The position numbers were made by a program, and so were the translations under genes. Of a stretch of DNA of 64,000 bases, positions 54,201 through 63,073 are shown piece after piece (the stretch's first letter is position 1; each line of letters begins with the position of its first letter). The stretch is taken from assembly GCF_005144585.1 (NCBI RefSeq), contig NZ_SSMQ01000051.1:1-64000 (forward strand). Reading direction: 5' to 3'. The notes under the pieces are model-generated. The model had not been told where the DNA came from and ran no database searches. It saw only the letters and a list, made by a program, of their open reading frames with translations. This DNA comes from Polyangium fumosum (GTDB lineage: Bacteria > Myxococcota_A > Polyangia > Polyangiales > Polyangiaceae).

Positions 54201-54343
54201 TGTACGAAAACCTGTTCACCGCTGAGACGATGGAAGCGACGCCCGCGGACGCCGGGCTCGGGTTGCCCCTCTCGCGCGTGCTCGGCGGCTTTCCGGTGGC
54301 GCTGCTCGCGCGGCAGGCGCCGGACGGCGAGGGGCTCGCATGA
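51233..54343 (+). CDS. treY: Malto-oligosyltrehalose synthase TreY
   Basis: 1036 residues, slightly longer than usual because of a 30-residue N-terminal extension. GH13 family features: TYRVQLNHAFTFQDA, YASPFFKARPGSMHGYD, DFVPNHMG, the catalytic Asp369 in LRIDHPDG, and TTTHDTKRSEDVRAR, all hallmarks of TreY. It converts the reducing-end alpha-1,4 bond of maltodextrins into an alpha,alpha-1,1 bond, making maltooligosyl trehalose in the cytoplasm. It overlaps treZ by ATGA, and glgX directly precedes it, giving the complete TreX-Y-Z route. The pathway makes trehalose for osmotic, desiccation or spore stress. Confidence 0.96.
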   Translation: MMQMDATDKAPAPGPKAAGADPAEGLYETILVGARVPGATYRVQLNHAFTFQDAAAIVEYLDLLGVTDLYASPFFKARPGSMHGYDLVDHNSLNPEIGTSADFDALHARLVARGMGLLLDFVPNHMGVHTAENAWWMDVLENGPSSLYAPFFDIDWNPLKSELERRVLLPVLGEHYGKVLENGDLQLSFEHGAFFVRCYGNPLPLSPRTFPLILEPIVPSLAHALGEEDDAVLELMSILTGLGHLPPQGETHRSKVIERRREKEILKRRLAAVVAESPAVARAIEERIRVMNGQKGDPRSFDALDALLENQAYRLSYWRVAAEEINYRRFFDINDLGAIRMENPVVFEEAHRLLFQLMDEGKVTGLRIDHPDGLWAPSTYFCRLQRTFFLHRIRRELAGAEDGKGAAAALQSLLLSRFDRDAEKRPEDPPRPLYIAVEKILSRSEELPRDWAVQGTSGYDFTALASALFVDRSAERTITSIYEGFTGLHLDFGTLAYQKKKVILESSLASELNVLASALNRISERDRHTRDFTLGTLTDALREVIACFPVYRTYLHEGTTSVAPRDAAAIRAALRAARRRNPTTDASVYTFLGGILLLERPPHLAEQELASRRDFVMRFQQLTGPVTAKGLEDTAFYVYNRLVSLNEVGGEPERFGIGVDELHRGNEARKRLWPSSMLTTTTHDTKRSEDVRARIHVLSELPSDWAGTLYRLAEATAPFREELEGIFAPDRNEEYLYYQTLLGTWPFGAESASPVYVERLVDYMRKATKEAKVNTSWINADPTYDAAVEHFVRKTLSDGPETRAFRDALLPLARTVAFHGMWGSLAQLLLKLTSPGVPDIYQGNELWDFSLVDPDNRRPVDFGVRRQILVDIEAQRRAPESRAALARALVAHASDGRIKLYVTRVALEARRTARALFGPEGAYVPLGVSGPLKDHVVAFARRTRDQEILVVTPRLTARLSNGRSEPPIGAVWGDTTLCIDPPAGGTTKYVYENLFTAETMEATPADAGLGLPLSRVLGGFPVALLARQAPDGEGLA

Positions 54344-56202
54344 AGAACCCGACGAACATCCCTCCGCTCGGCGCGTCGTTCGAGGGGAACGACGTCGTCT
54401 TTCGCATCTGGGCGCCCGATCATGATCACGCCGAGCTCGTCCTGTACGACGCGGACGCCGTGACCGAGCGGGTGCGCGTCCCCATGGAGGCCGAGCCAGG
54501 CGGGTGTTTCCGGGCGCGTGTCGGCGGCGCCTCCGGGGCCGAGGCGTCCGTGCTCTACAAATTCGGCGTGGGTGGCGCCGGGCCATTTCCCGACCCGTCT
54601 TCGCGCTCGCAGCCATTCGGGGTGCACGGGCCGTCGGAGGCCAGGCGTTTCTCGTTCTCGTGGACGGATCAAGGGTTTGGCGGGGTGCGCCCCGAGGACC
54701 TCGTGCTTCAGGAGATCCACGTGGGCACGGCGACGGCCGAGGGCACGTTCGAGGCGCTGATCCCGCACCTCGCCGAGCTGCGTGCCCTCGGGATCACGGC
54801 CCTCGAGCTGATGCCCCTCGCGAGCTTCCCGGGGCGCTGGAACTGGGGCTACGACGGGGTATGTCTTTACGCGCCGCAGGTCTCCTACGGCGGGCCACTC
54901 GGGCTCATGCGCCTCGTCGACGCGGCGCACGCGCACGGGCTCGCCGTGCTCATCGACGCCGTGTACAACCACCTCGGGCCCGACGGCAATTACCTCCGCG
55001 CCTACACGCGGCGTTATTTCACGGATCGGCACGAGACGCCGTGGGGCGAAGGGCTCAATGTCGACGGCGAGGATGCGCGGCCCGTCCGCGAGCTTCTCGC
55101 GCGCAGCGCCGAGATGTGGATCCGCGACTATCACGCCGACGGGCTCCGGCTCGACGCGACCCACGAGATCCGCGACGACAGCGACCCGCACATCCTTCGC
55201 GAGATCGCCGAGCGTGCCCGCCGCGCGGGCGGGGGAAAACGGATCGTGGTGATCGCCGAGGACGAGCGAAACGAAGAGCGCCTCGTCCGGCCCGTGAACG
55301 AAGGAGGGCTCGGGCTCGACGCCGTATGGGCCGACGATTTCCACCACCAGATGCGCCGCGCGTTCGCCGGTGACAAGGACGGCTATTTTCAAGATGTTTC
55401 GGGGAGCGCCGCAGACATCGCCCGGACCCTGAACGAGGGCTGGTTCTACAGCGGACAAACGTCGCCGCGGACGGGCAAACCCCGGGGGACGAATCCGCGA
55501 TCGATCGCGCCGACGCAGCTCGTCCATTGCATCCAGAATCACGACCAGATCGGCAACCGCGCGTTCGGCGACCGCCTGGGCGAGCGGGTGAGCCCCGCGG
55601 CCTTCCGGGCGATGAGCGCGCTGCTTTTGCTCTCGCCGTACGTGCCGCTGCTCTTCATGGGGCAGGAGTGGAATGCAAAGACGCGGTTTCAATACTTCAC
55701 GGATCACCACGCGGAGCTCGGCCGCCTCGTGACGGAAGGGCGGCGGAAGGAGTTCTCCGCCTTTGCGTCGTTCCAGGGCGCCGAGATTCCCGATCCCCAG
55801 GCGACGTCGACGTTCCTCGCCTCGAAGCTCTCGTACGAGGAGCGCGACGCTCCCGCCCACGCCGGCGTGCGTGAGCTCTACCGCGAACTCTTGCACTTGC
55901 GCGCAACACACCCGGCCCTGCGCGCGCGGGAGCGTGGCACGTTCGAGGCCCGCGCCGTAGGCGAGGACGCGCTCGTGCTCGTGCGGCGGGGCGGCGGGAA
56001 GGAGGTCTCGGTCCACGTGAACTTGCGCGGGAGGCTGCGGGAGAAGCTCCCGAAGGGTTTGTCCCATGAGCTCGTTCTCGCGACCGAAGAGAGCCGCTTC
56101 GGCGGCGCCGGGGGTGAGGCCGTGCGGGAGGGTCTCGCCGCGGGCGAGCTGCGGCTCGACGGGCCGGCCGCGGCGGTGCTAGCGTCGCGCGCGTCCGCGT
56201 GA
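54340..56202 (+). CDS. treZ: Malto-oligosyltrehalose trehalohydrolase TreZ
   Basis: 620 residues; ATG overlaps the treY stop. The N-terminal E-set/CBM48 domain starts FRIWAPDHDHAELVLYD. The GH13 barrel has nucleophile Asp272 in LRLDATHEI, acid/base Glu307 in IAEDERN, and QNHDQIGNRAFGDR near the third acidic residue. It releases free trehalose from maltooligosyl trehalose made by TreY. Its stop overlaps the GTG of the PIN-domain gene. The C-terminal beta domain is complete. Confidence 0.96.
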   Translation: MKNPTNIPPLGASFEGNDVVFRIWAPDHDHAELVLYDADAVTERVRVPMEAEPGGCFRARVGGASGAEASVLYKFGVGGAGPFPDPSSRSQPFGVHGPSEARRFSFSWTDQGFGGVRPEDLVLQEIHVGTATAEGTFEALIPHLAELRALGITALELMPLASFPGRWNWGYDGVCLYAPQVSYGGPLGLMRLVDAAHAHGLAVLIDAVYNHLGPDGNYLRAYTRRYFTDRHETPWGEGLNVDGEDARPVRELLARSAEMWIRDYHADGLRLDATHEIRDDSDPHILREIAERARRAGGGKRIVVIAEDERNEERLVRPVNEGGLGLDAVWADDFHHQMRRAFAGDKDGYFQDVSGSAADIARTLNEGWFYSGQTSPRTGKPRGTNPRSIAPTQLVHCIQNHDQIGNRAFGDRLGERVSPAAFRAMSALLLLSPYVPLLFMGQEWNAKTRFQYFTDHHAELGRLVTEGRRKEFSAFASFQGAEIPDPQATSTFLASKLSYEERDAPAHAGVRELYRELLHLRATHPALRARERGTFEARAVGEDALVLVRRGGGKEVSVHVNLRGRLREKLPKGLSHELVLATEESRFGGAGGEAVREGLAAGELRLDGPAAAVLASRASA

Positions 56203-56666
56203 ACGTCCGCCTGGTCCTCGATAGCTCGGTGCTCGTCGCCGCGATGAAAGAAGCCGATCCCGGCCATGCGGACGCGGTCGATTTCCTCGATCGCCTGCGC
56301 GCCGCCCACGCGGCCGGCCGGGCCGAGGTCTTCGCGCCCCCGGAGCTCTGGTTCGAGGTGCGCGCCGTCGCGCAAAAGCTCGGGCGTTTCGGCGTCCCTT
56401 CCGCGTGGCCGGGCATGGCCGAGCTCCTCGCCGCGCTCGCCGTCGAGCTCGTGCCGATCACGAGCGTCGAGGAGATCGACGTGCTCTTCGAGCGCCTCGC
56501 GCGTCACGCGCGGAATCACGCGCCGTTCACGAATGCGACGGATCTCGTGTACCTGTGGGTCGCGTTCCAGCGGAGCGCGGCGCTCGTGACGTTCGACGCC
56601 GGCCTGATCAAGTATCACGGAAGGGTCTGCGACGTCCTGCGGCCGTTCCACGTTCGCCTGGATTGA
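56199..56666 (+). CDS. PIN-domain protein (VapC-like) coupled to treZ
   Basis: 155 residues from a GTG that overlaps the treZ stop (GTGA). The PIN active-site acidic set is present: Asp8 in LVLDSSVL, Glu49/Glu53 in PPELWFEVR, Asp115 in NATDLVYLW and Asp133 in VTFDAGL. PIN proteins are Mg-dependent RNases, mostly VapC toxins. There is no antitoxin gene upstream, where treZ lies instead, nor an obvious small one downstream. It may be a domesticated RNase or rely on an antitoxin elsewhere. Tight coupling to trehalose synthesis is unusual. Confidence 0.85.
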   Translation: MNVRLVLDSSVLVAAMKEADPGHADAVDFLDRLRAAHAAGRAEVFAPPELWFEVRAVAQKLGRFGVPSAWPGMAELLAALAVELVPITSVEEIDVLFERLARHARNHAPFTNATDLVYLWVAFQRSAALVTFDAGLIKYHGRVCDVLRPFHVRLD

Positions 56667-56770
56667 CGGGTCGCGGCGGTCGAGCCGAGCCACGCGGCGC
56701 CGCTTGTATCGGGAAAGCCTCGGTACCACGTCCGCTTTTGCCGCGAGAGGAACGCGCGGAGGAGGACGAC

Positions 56771-57181
56771 GTGAAGCATCCGAAAGCACCCCAGGCCACG
56801 ACGCCGGACAAGCATCCCGAGGAATACCTCCACGACCTCAACCCGACCGCGCTCGCCGGGCAAAACATCGGAAAGGACGCGTCGCACCCGGAGAAGGAGG
56901 AGGGACACAGCGCCTACGACATCAAGGAGGCCCACGAGGCCCTGCCCGACCTGACCGCGGACGAGCTGCGTGATCTCCGCGTGCTGCCGCCGGGCGCCCC
57001 GCTCTTCGAAAATGCGACGTACATGGATATCCGGCACCGCGAGCGCGGCGAGATCCTCGGCCGCGCGGGCATGTTCGCCGACGACGTGCACTGGTACGTG
57101 ATGAAGAAGGAGGTCGATTACGAGCTCTGGAACAAGCTGCTCGGCATTCACCACGTCAAGCGGACCGGCACCAGCGGGTAA
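56771..57181 (+). CDS. Conserved hypothetical protein, 136 aa, stress-type
   Basis: A GTG start at 56771 with GGAGGAC upstream. The N-terminus is polar and disordered (KHPKAPQATTPDKHPEEYLHDLNP). The C-terminal half is compact, with LTADELRDLRVLPPGAPLFENATYMDI and a final VDYELWNKLLG. I recall similar small proteins of unknown function in soil bacteria, with the same ELxxLxVLPxGxxLxxxxxYxD pattern. It follows the trehalose operon with a 104-bp gap, so co-regulation under stress is possible but unproven. Confidence 0.75.
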   Translation: MKHPKAPQATTPDKHPEEYLHDLNPTALAGQNIGKDASHPEKEEGHSAYDIKEAHEALPDLTADELRDLRVLPPGAPLFENATYMDIRHRERGEILGRAGMFADDVHWYVMKKEVDYELWNKLLGIHHVKRTGTSG

Positions 57182-57214
57182 TCCCGCCTGCGGCGGCCTG
57201 CGCGCGGGGACTTT

Positions 57215-58096
57215 TCAGGGCGCGACGCCGCGCGCGGAGAGCGTGCCCTCGAACGGCGCTCCCGGGCAGCTCCCGAGCGCCGAGGGCACCGCGAGCGTGA
57301 ATTCGATGTCGATTCGCGTGTCCTCGATCCTGCCTCGCACGACCGACGCTGGCCCGCCGCAGAAAAACGCGACGCGCGCCTCGTCGAACGGATACGCGAG
57401 ATACGCCTCGTCGATCATGGTCTCGAACGCGCCTTCCCCGATGGGGGCATGCAGCTTCAGCTCGAGCAGGCCCCGCTTCCCCGCGACCTCGAACGTGACC
57501 TCGCACGCGCGACCCGAGCACGTGAGGCCGTCCGCGCCGCCGAGCGCAACGCCGTCGAGCGTCCCTCCGACCTCCGTCGTGAGCCCCGTCATCAGGTCAC
57601 CCGTGACGAAGGCCGTGACCATGTCCGTCGTGGCCTCGCCGCCCGGGCAGGCGCCGAGCCGCGTGAGCGAGGGCAACGTGAAGGAATCCTTGTCCGGCGT
57701 GGATCCACGCGTCACCGAGCTGGTTTTCCCGACGCACAGGATCTCGCGCGGCGCGTCGGGGGACGAGACCTCCACGATCCCCACGACCGGCGTCACGGCC
57801 TGATCCTCCTCGACGTTGCCCGTGCCCCAGAATCGCGCGCTGAGCGTGCCGTCCGCGGGGTCGTCCGTCACCTGGTATTCGGCCGAAATGCGCCACGCGT
57901 CGCCCGATTGCATCCGCGCCATGCCGCCCGTGCAATAGGCCTCTGCCGCCGAGGCGCCGCCCAGCGTGCCCTCGGTTTCGAGGATCGCCGCGCAGGTCGG
58001 CCCGGGATCGGGCGTCTCGCCCAGTGTAGTATCGGCGCCACACGCCGACAGGAACGCCATGGAGGACAGGATGCCGAGGATCGAAGGAGCACGCAT
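57215..58096 (-). CDS. Secreted lipoprotein of unknown function
   Basis: 293 residues from ATG 58096, with GAGGAGAATCTC upstream. The lipobox is LSAC (Cys at about 19). The mature protein has about nine Cys, many paired across short loops (ILCVG, RLGACPGG, LTCSGRACEV), and two similar-looking beta-rich halves, suggesting a disulfide-stabilised surface protein. No known family is recognised. A TGCTC-GAATT-GAGCA inverted repeat lies about 130 bp upstream of its start. Confidence 0.75.
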   Translation of the reverse strand: MRAPSILGILSSMAFLSACGADTTLGETPDPGPTCAAILETEGTLGGASAAEAYCTGGMARMQSGDAWRISAEYQVTDDPADGTLSARFWGTGNVEEDQAVTPVVGIVEVSSPDAPREILCVGKTSSVTRGSTPDKDSFTLPSLTRLGACPGGEATTDMVTAFVTGDLMTGLTTEVGGTLDGVALGGADGLTCSGRACEVTFEVAGKRGLLELKLHAPIGEGAFETMIDEAYLAYPFDEARVAFFCGGPASVVRGRIEDTRIDIEFTLAVPSALGSCPGAPFEGTLSARGVAP

Positions 58097-58275
58097 GAGA
58101 TTCTCCTCCCGAGGACGGGGGGTTGTTCTGTGCGGCTTCGTATTGGCAACCGGCGTGCCAGCGCGCGAGCGGCGCGTTTCAGGCGGGGAAAACCGAGGGG
58201 AGGGGAGCAATCGGGGCGCGTGTTGCTCGAATTGAGCAGATGTCGCGCGCCTGGAATTTCACACCCGGTAGGACA

Positions 58276-59514
58276 TCAGGGACAGACGGCGCTGCGTTCG
58301 CCGAGGCCGTGGGTGATGAACTGGATCGGGTGGCTGCCGGGGAACGCGCCCGCCGGCAGCTCGTCCCAGGTCACGCCGTCCGTGCTTCGGAAAAACCGCT
58401 GCTGGTCGTACCATTGCCCCCAGTTGCCATTGACGGCGACGTACGTGCCCCCGTCGCTGCGGGTCACGGCACCGACGAGGGGCCCGGGGCTCGTCTGCGT
58501 GGTGCCGTCCGCGTTCTTCTTGCGCACCTGGATCGGCGTCTTCGTCCACGTGGCGCCGTCCGGGCTCGTGTACCGCTGCGAGACGTAGTCCGCGTCCCGG
58601 CCCCACGTGACGAAGGTGTCGCCGGTCCAGAGCAGGCGCGCGTCGACCTCGCCGCCGATGTCCGACGCGGTCCACGTGTCGCCGCCGTCGAGGGAACGGC
58701 AGGCGACGCCCGTGCCGCCGAGGGCGACGATCGTGCCGTTGCCGTACGCGAAGCCGCCGGCCCATTGAATGTCGCCCGCGCATGCGGCCGGGAGCGTGGT
58801 CGGTCGCGTCCAGGTCGCGCCCTTGTCCTTGCTCACGTTGATGTCGTTGCCATTGCCGCTGTTGAACGCGAGCAGGAAGCGTCCTCCGTCGTGCGGCGCG
58901 AAGCCGGTCCGGCGCACGTTCCACACCTCGGAATCCACGTCGCCGCCCGGGGCCCACGCCCCGCCGAACGCGTCCGCGACCTGCGGCGGGCGCTCCCCGG
59001 CGAGGAAGACGTCGCTCCCGTACACGATCCCCGCGAACGTCTTGCCTTCGAGCACGGTCTCCCAGTCGACGCCGTTTTTGCTGCGGCGGATCGAGCCGGG
59101 CTCGCCCCAGCCGAACGTCGCGACGAAGAAGCCATTGCCGTAGGTGATGCCGCGGCCCGCGCCGGGGCGGTGATCACAATCGAATTCGATGCTGGAGAAG
59201 CAAGGATACGTGTCGTCGTCGGAGCGGTTGCCGACCCAGGTCATTCCGTCGTCGCAAGAGACGACCGTCCGGCCGACCATGCCCTGCGCGACGAAGATGG
59301 GCACGAGATCCGGGTCGACGATGCCGCCGCCTTGTCCTCCCTGCCCGCCGCCGCCCGGTCCGCCGCCGCCCTGTCCTCCCGCGCCGCCCGGGCCCGCGCT
59401 GCCGCCCTCGCCCGAGCCTCCCGCGGTCTCGCCCCCACAAGCGACGAGCACGAGCGCCGCCGCAGCGAGCGCCGCCTTCCCATATTTGCCTACGAACGCC
59501 GCCGAATCGAGCAT
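58276..59514 (-). CDS. BNR/sialidase-like beta-propeller lipoprotein with Gly-rich linker
   Basis: 412 residues from ATG 59514. The lipobox is LVAC (about Cys26), followed by a Gly-rich tract (about 30-62) and then a propeller with Asp-box-like repeats: SDDGMTWVG-type motifs recur as SCDDGMTWVGN, RSKNGVDWET, SKDKGATWTRP, SLDGGDTWTAS, SPDGATWTKT and STDGVTWDEL. Asp-box (SxDxGxTW) repeats are typical of sialidase-like and photosystem-stability-factor-like propellers. The catalytic Arg triad of sialidases is not evident, so it is more likely a binding protein. It diverges from the DUF1592 gene across 241 bp. Confidence 0.85.
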   Translation of the reverse strand: MLDSAAFVGKYGKAALAAAALVLVACGGETAGGSGEGGSAGPGGAGGQGGGGPGGGGQGGQGGGIVDPDLVPIFVAQGMVGRTVVSCDDGMTWVGNRSDDDTYPCFSSIEFDCDHRPGAGRGITYGNGFFVATFGWGEPGSIRRSKNGVDWETVLEGKTFAGIVYGSDVFLAGERPPQVADAFGGAWAPGGDVDSEVWNVRRTGFAPHDGGRFLLAFNSGNGNDINVSKDKGATWTRPTTLPAACAGDIQWAGGFAYGNGTIVALGGTGVACRSLDGGDTWTASDIGGEVDARLLWTGDTFVTWGRDADYVSQRYTSPDGATWTKTPIQVRKKNADGTTQTSPGPLVGAVTRSDGGTYVAVNGNWGQWYDQQRFFRSTDGVTWDELPAGAFPGSHPIQFITHGLGERSAVCP

Positions 59515-59755
59515 GCCGAGAATCCTCCGCGGCAAAGGAGATCCGCGCGACGGCGGCGCGTCAAGGGGCCTGTCTCGCGACGTGCCTTGACGCGGAGCCC
59601 TGGATCCAGGGGCGGGATACAATGCCATCTTTGCGCGATGCGGCGCGGGTCTCGGCCGTTCGACGCGCTGGCGCGCGCCTGCCGATGCGGATACGTTGGG
59701 GCCCTCGTTCACGGGGGAAAGCCTCGTGAACGCTCTTGCCAGGAGGTCCTTTTCG

Positions 59756-61504
59756 ATGATGCGAAGACGCTGGCCATGGCTTTTGGGACTCGGCGCCCTC
59801 ACGGGTGCCTGCACGGGGCTCATTGGTGAGCCTCTGGACGGGGAGGGGGGCTCGACGCCCACATCGTTCGTGTGCGACACGGAGGCGGTGCCGGAGGCGC
59901 TGCCGCTGCGCCGGCTGAGCCACCTGCAATACCGCAATACGGTGTCGGATCTGGTGCGCTTCGCGGCGCCCTCTGCGGCCGCGGAGATCCTCGGCGCGGC
60001 CGATCCGCTGTTCGCGCAGCTCCCGGACGATCGGCGTGTCGGCCCGGATAAGCATTACGCGGGCTTCACGCGCCTCGATCAGGCGCTCCAGCAGCAGCAC
60101 GTGGACGGCGCGTATCGCGTGGGCGGCGAGATCGGCAAGGCGCTCACGGCCTCGCCCGCGCGGCTCGCGGAGCTCGCGGGCGCCTGCGCGACGGACGCCG
60201 ACGCGGCGAACGACGACGCCTGCCTCGACGACATGATCCGCCGCCTCGGCGAGCGCGCCCTGCGCAGGCCCGTGACGGACGAGGACGTGGCCTTTTATCG
60301 AGGCCCGGCCGGCGCGGCTCCCTTCGAGGCAGCCGACTACGCCGACGTCGTCGCGCTCCTCCTGAATGCGCCGCACCTGATGTATTTCGTCGAGCACGGA
60401 CAGGACGGGAGTGATTCCACGGCGCCGCTCGACGCGTACGAGGTCGCCGCGCGGCTCTCCTACCATTTCTGGCAGACGCTGCCCGACGAGGCCCTTTTCG
60501 CGTCGGCGCGGAGCGGCGCGCTGCTCACCGAGGCCGGCTACGAGGCCGAGGTCGAGCGCATTTTCAACGACCCGCGCACGCACGTGGCCATGGGCGAGCT
60601 CTTCGGGCAATGGCTCGACAACACCACGCTGGAAGAGCTCGACGCCCGCGTGGGCACGCCGCTCTTCGACGCATTCACCGCTGGCTATACCCCGGGGCCC
60701 GATCTGCGCGAGCACATGCTCGCCGAGGTGACGGACGCGGCGCTTTATTACACGTTCGAGGAGCCGGGCACGTTCCGCGATTTGCTCACGAGCCGCAAAT
60801 CGTTCGCCCGGACCGAGGACCTCGCGAGCCTGTATCACGTGCCGGTCTGGTCGGGGAGCGGCGAGCCGCCGACATTCACCGAGCCGGAGCGCGTCGGGCT
60901 CTTGACCCGCGCGGCGTTCCTTTCGACAGGCTCGGCGAATACACGCCCCATCATGAAGGGCGTGTTCCTCCGCAAGGCGCTGCTCTGCGACGACATCCCG
61001 CCGCCGCCGCCGAACGCCGCCGCGAATCCGCCGCAGCTCAGCGAGAGCCTGTCCACGCGGCAGGTCGTCGAGGAGCTGACGGGGCAAGGCGCGTGCGCAG
61101 GTTGCCACAAGGTCGTCATCAACCCGCTCGGCTTCGCCACGGAGAATTTCGACTCCCTCGGCCGCGTCCGCACCGAGCAGCCGCTCTTCGATCCGGCGAC
61201 GGGCGACGTCGTGGGGACGGCCAGCGTGGACACGGAGGTCGTGCCGCGCGTGGAGAGCGGCGACGAGCGGGTCGCGAAAAACGCGGCGGACCTGACGAGC
61301 CTCATCGCCGCGAGCCCCAAGCCGTATGCATGTTTCGCCAGGCAATACTTCCGGTTCACCTTTGGCCGGGTGGAGGACCTCGATCGCGACGCCTGCGCGC
61401 TCGAAGACGTCAAGCTCGCCCTCGACGAGGGCAAGCCCATGGCGGACGTCCTCCGATCCATCGCGCGGAGCAAGGCGTTCCGCATGCGCTCGTTCGTGGA
61501 TTGA
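59756..61504 (+). CDS. DUF1592/DUF1588 protein with CxxCH cytochrome-like motif
   Basis: 582 residues from ATG 59756 with AGGAGGT eight bases upstream. A lipobox-like GAC follows the signal segment. Order: DUF1587-type LRRLSHLQYRNTVSDL, DUF1595-type RLGERALRRPVTDEDVAFY, DUF1592-type YEVAARLSYHFWQTLPDEALF, DUF1588-type RAAFLSTGSANTRPIMKGVFLR and DUF1585-type INPLGFATENFD. CAGCH at 447-451 is a potential c-type heme site. These families are paired with DUF1552 in Planctomycetes and Myxococcota, where they are suspected envelope oxidoreductases. The downstream DUF1552 gene begins 36 bp later. Substrate unknown. Confidence 0.9.
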   Translation: MMRRRWPWLLGLGALTGACTGLIGEPLDGEGGSTPTSFVCDTEAVPEALPLRRLSHLQYRNTVSDLVRFAAPSAAAEILGAADPLFAQLPDDRRVGPDKHYAGFTRLDQALQQQHVDGAYRVGGEIGKALTASPARLAELAGACATDADAANDDACLDDMIRRLGERALRRPVTDEDVAFYRGPAGAAPFEAADYADVVALLLNAPHLMYFVEHGQDGSDSTAPLDAYEVAARLSYHFWQTLPDEALFASARSGALLTEAGYEAEVERIFNDPRTHVAMGELFGQWLDNTTLEELDARVGTPLFDAFTAGYTPGPDLREHMLAEVTDAALYYTFEEPGTFRDLLTSRKSFARTEDLASLYHVPVWSGSGEPPTFTEPERVGLLTRAAFLSTGSANTRPIMKGVFLRKALLCDDIPPPPPNAAANPPQLSESLSTRQVVEELTGQGACAGCHKVVINPLGFATENFDSLGRVRTEQPLFDPATGDVVGTASVDTEVVPRVESGDERVAKNAADLTSLIAASPKPYACFARQYFRFTFGRVEDLDRDACALEDVKLALDEGKPMADVLRSIARSKAFRMRSFVD

Positions 61505-61540
61505 TGGTGCGTGAACACGGCCCGGAAACTGGAGATGGAC

Positions 61541-63073
61541 ATGGTAAAGAAGCTCAACCGACGCATGTGGCTCCGAGGCGCGGCGGGGTTCACGCTGGCG
61601 ATCCCGTTCCTTCCCTCGCTCTTCGGCAAGGACGAGGCGTTCGCCGCCGGCGGACCCAAGCGCTTCGTCGCGCTCGCGACGCAACACGGCGGCGTCTGGC
61701 AGCCGCGGATGTACCCGAATGACGCGACGCTCACGCAATCGATGATGTATGCCGGTCACGAGGTCCGGCGCGGCGCGCTCGCGCTCGAAGCCGCGAATGG
61801 GCTGGCCTCGCTCTCCCCGGTCCTCGCGGGGGATTCGAGCAAGCTCACGAGCGCGCTCGTGCAAAAGATGAACGTGCTGCGCGGGCTCGACGTCACGTTT
61901 TACCTGGCGCACCACCGCGGCGGCCACCTCGGCAATTACGCGGACAATGACGGCAACGGCGCGGACGGCCAGGCGATCTGGGAGAAGAAGAAGCAGACCC
62001 TCGATCAGATCCTCGCCTGGTCGAGCAAGTTCTACCCGGATCTCGGCTCGATCCGCGAGCGATCGGTCGTGATCGGCAGCGGCGGGATGTCGCACGGGTG
62101 GTCGAACCCCGGCAACCAGACGGGCACGATCCAGGCGGTGGCGCCGGAGAACGACTCGCTCGCGCTCTTCAACAAGATCTTCGTGCCCCCGCAGGATCCG
62201 ACGGAGACGCGCCCGCCGATCGTCGACCGCGTGCTCGCGGATTACAAGCGCCTGCGGGACGGGAGCCGCCGCCTCTCCTCGAAAGACAAGCAGCGGCTCG
62301 ACGACCACATGGATCGCGTGAACGAGCTCGATCGCAAGCTCAACGTGAGCGCGTCGTGCGGCGACATCCAGACGCCTTCGAGCTCGTCGATCGACGAGTG
62401 GGGCTCCTCGTTCTCGGTCGATCCCGAGGCGCAGAAGCGGTTCTGGCAGCTCATGAACGACGTCATCGTGGCCGCGTTCGCCTGCGACACCTGCCGCGTC
62501 GTGACGATGAACATCGGCGACCATTTCTCGAATTACGTCGGCGATTGGCACCAGGACGTGGCGCACCAGGCGAACGTGAGCGCCGAGAGGCACGAGCTCA
62601 ACTTCGCGGGGCACCGGCGTTTCTTCGAGGACGTCTACCTCGACCTCGTCTCCAAGCTGGACGCATTGCAAGACGCGAGCGGCGGCTCCGTGCTGGACCA
62701 TTCCCTCGTGCAATGGACCCAGGAGTCGGGCTGCGTCACGCACGATCCCATCGAGATGGCCGTGGTCACGGCGGGCAGCGCCGACGGGTTCTTCTCGACG
62801 GGCACGTATTGCGATTATCGCAACCTGGGAAAACCGGCGAGCAAGGCGGACGGGAACAACCTCGTCGACTCGCACGTCGGGCTCGTCTACAACCAGTGGC
62901 TCGGGACCGTGCTACAGTCGATGGGCCTCGCGCCCTCGGACTACGAGTCGGACGGGTACGGCGGCTACGGGCTCGTGCAGCTCTCGACGGAGAGCTGGTA
63001 TGGCGGGTACAACAAGTACACGAACGCCGAGCTCGGCGTGATGAGCGAGATTCTCCCCTTCCTGAAGGCCTGA
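61541..63073 (+). CDS. DUF1552 protein, Tat-type export
   Basis: 510 residues from ATG 61541 (GGAG six bases upstream; in-frame starts at 61511 and 61535 are alternatives). The N-terminus LNRRMWLRGAAGFTLAIPFLP is a twin-arginine-like signal with cleavage near FAAGG. The body matches DUF1552 (GGPKRFVALATQHGGVW, HHRGGHLGNY, SHGWSNPG, and VQWTQESG near the end) and is rich in Gly, His and Asp that may bind metal. Such proteins belong to the DUF1501/alkaline-phosphatase-like superfamily and always accompany DUF1592-type partners. Tat export suggests folding with a cofactor before transport. Confidence 0.9.
   Translation: MVKKLNRRMWLRGAAGFTLAIPFLPSLFGKDEAFAAGGPKRFVALATQHGGVWQPRMYPNDATLTQSMMYAGHEVRRGALALEAANGLASLSPVLAGDSSKLTSALVQKMNVLRGLDVTFYLAHHRGGHLGNYADNDGNGADGQAIWEKKKQTLDQILAWSSKFYPDLGSIRERSVVIGSGGMSHGWSNPGNQTGTIQAVAPENDSLALFNKIFVPPQDPTETRPPIVDRVLADYKRLRDGSRRLSSKDKQRLDDHMDRVNELDRKLNVSASCGDIQTPSSSSIDEWGSSFSVDPEAQKRFWQLMNDVIVAAFACDTCRVVTMNIGDHFSNYVGDWHQDVAHQANVSAERHELNFAGHRRFFEDVYLDLVSKLDALQDASGGSVLDHSLVQWTQESGCVTHDPIEMAVVTAGSADGFFSTGTYCDYRNLGKPASKADGNNLVDSHVGLVYNQWLGTVLQSMGLAPSDYESDGYGGYGLVQLSTESWYGGYNKYTNAELGVMSEILPFLKA

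Noticed and set aside
59561-62875. An 1104-codon minus-strand open frame
   Set aside because: It is antisense to the DUF1592 and DUF1552 genes and has the composition of a shadow frame.
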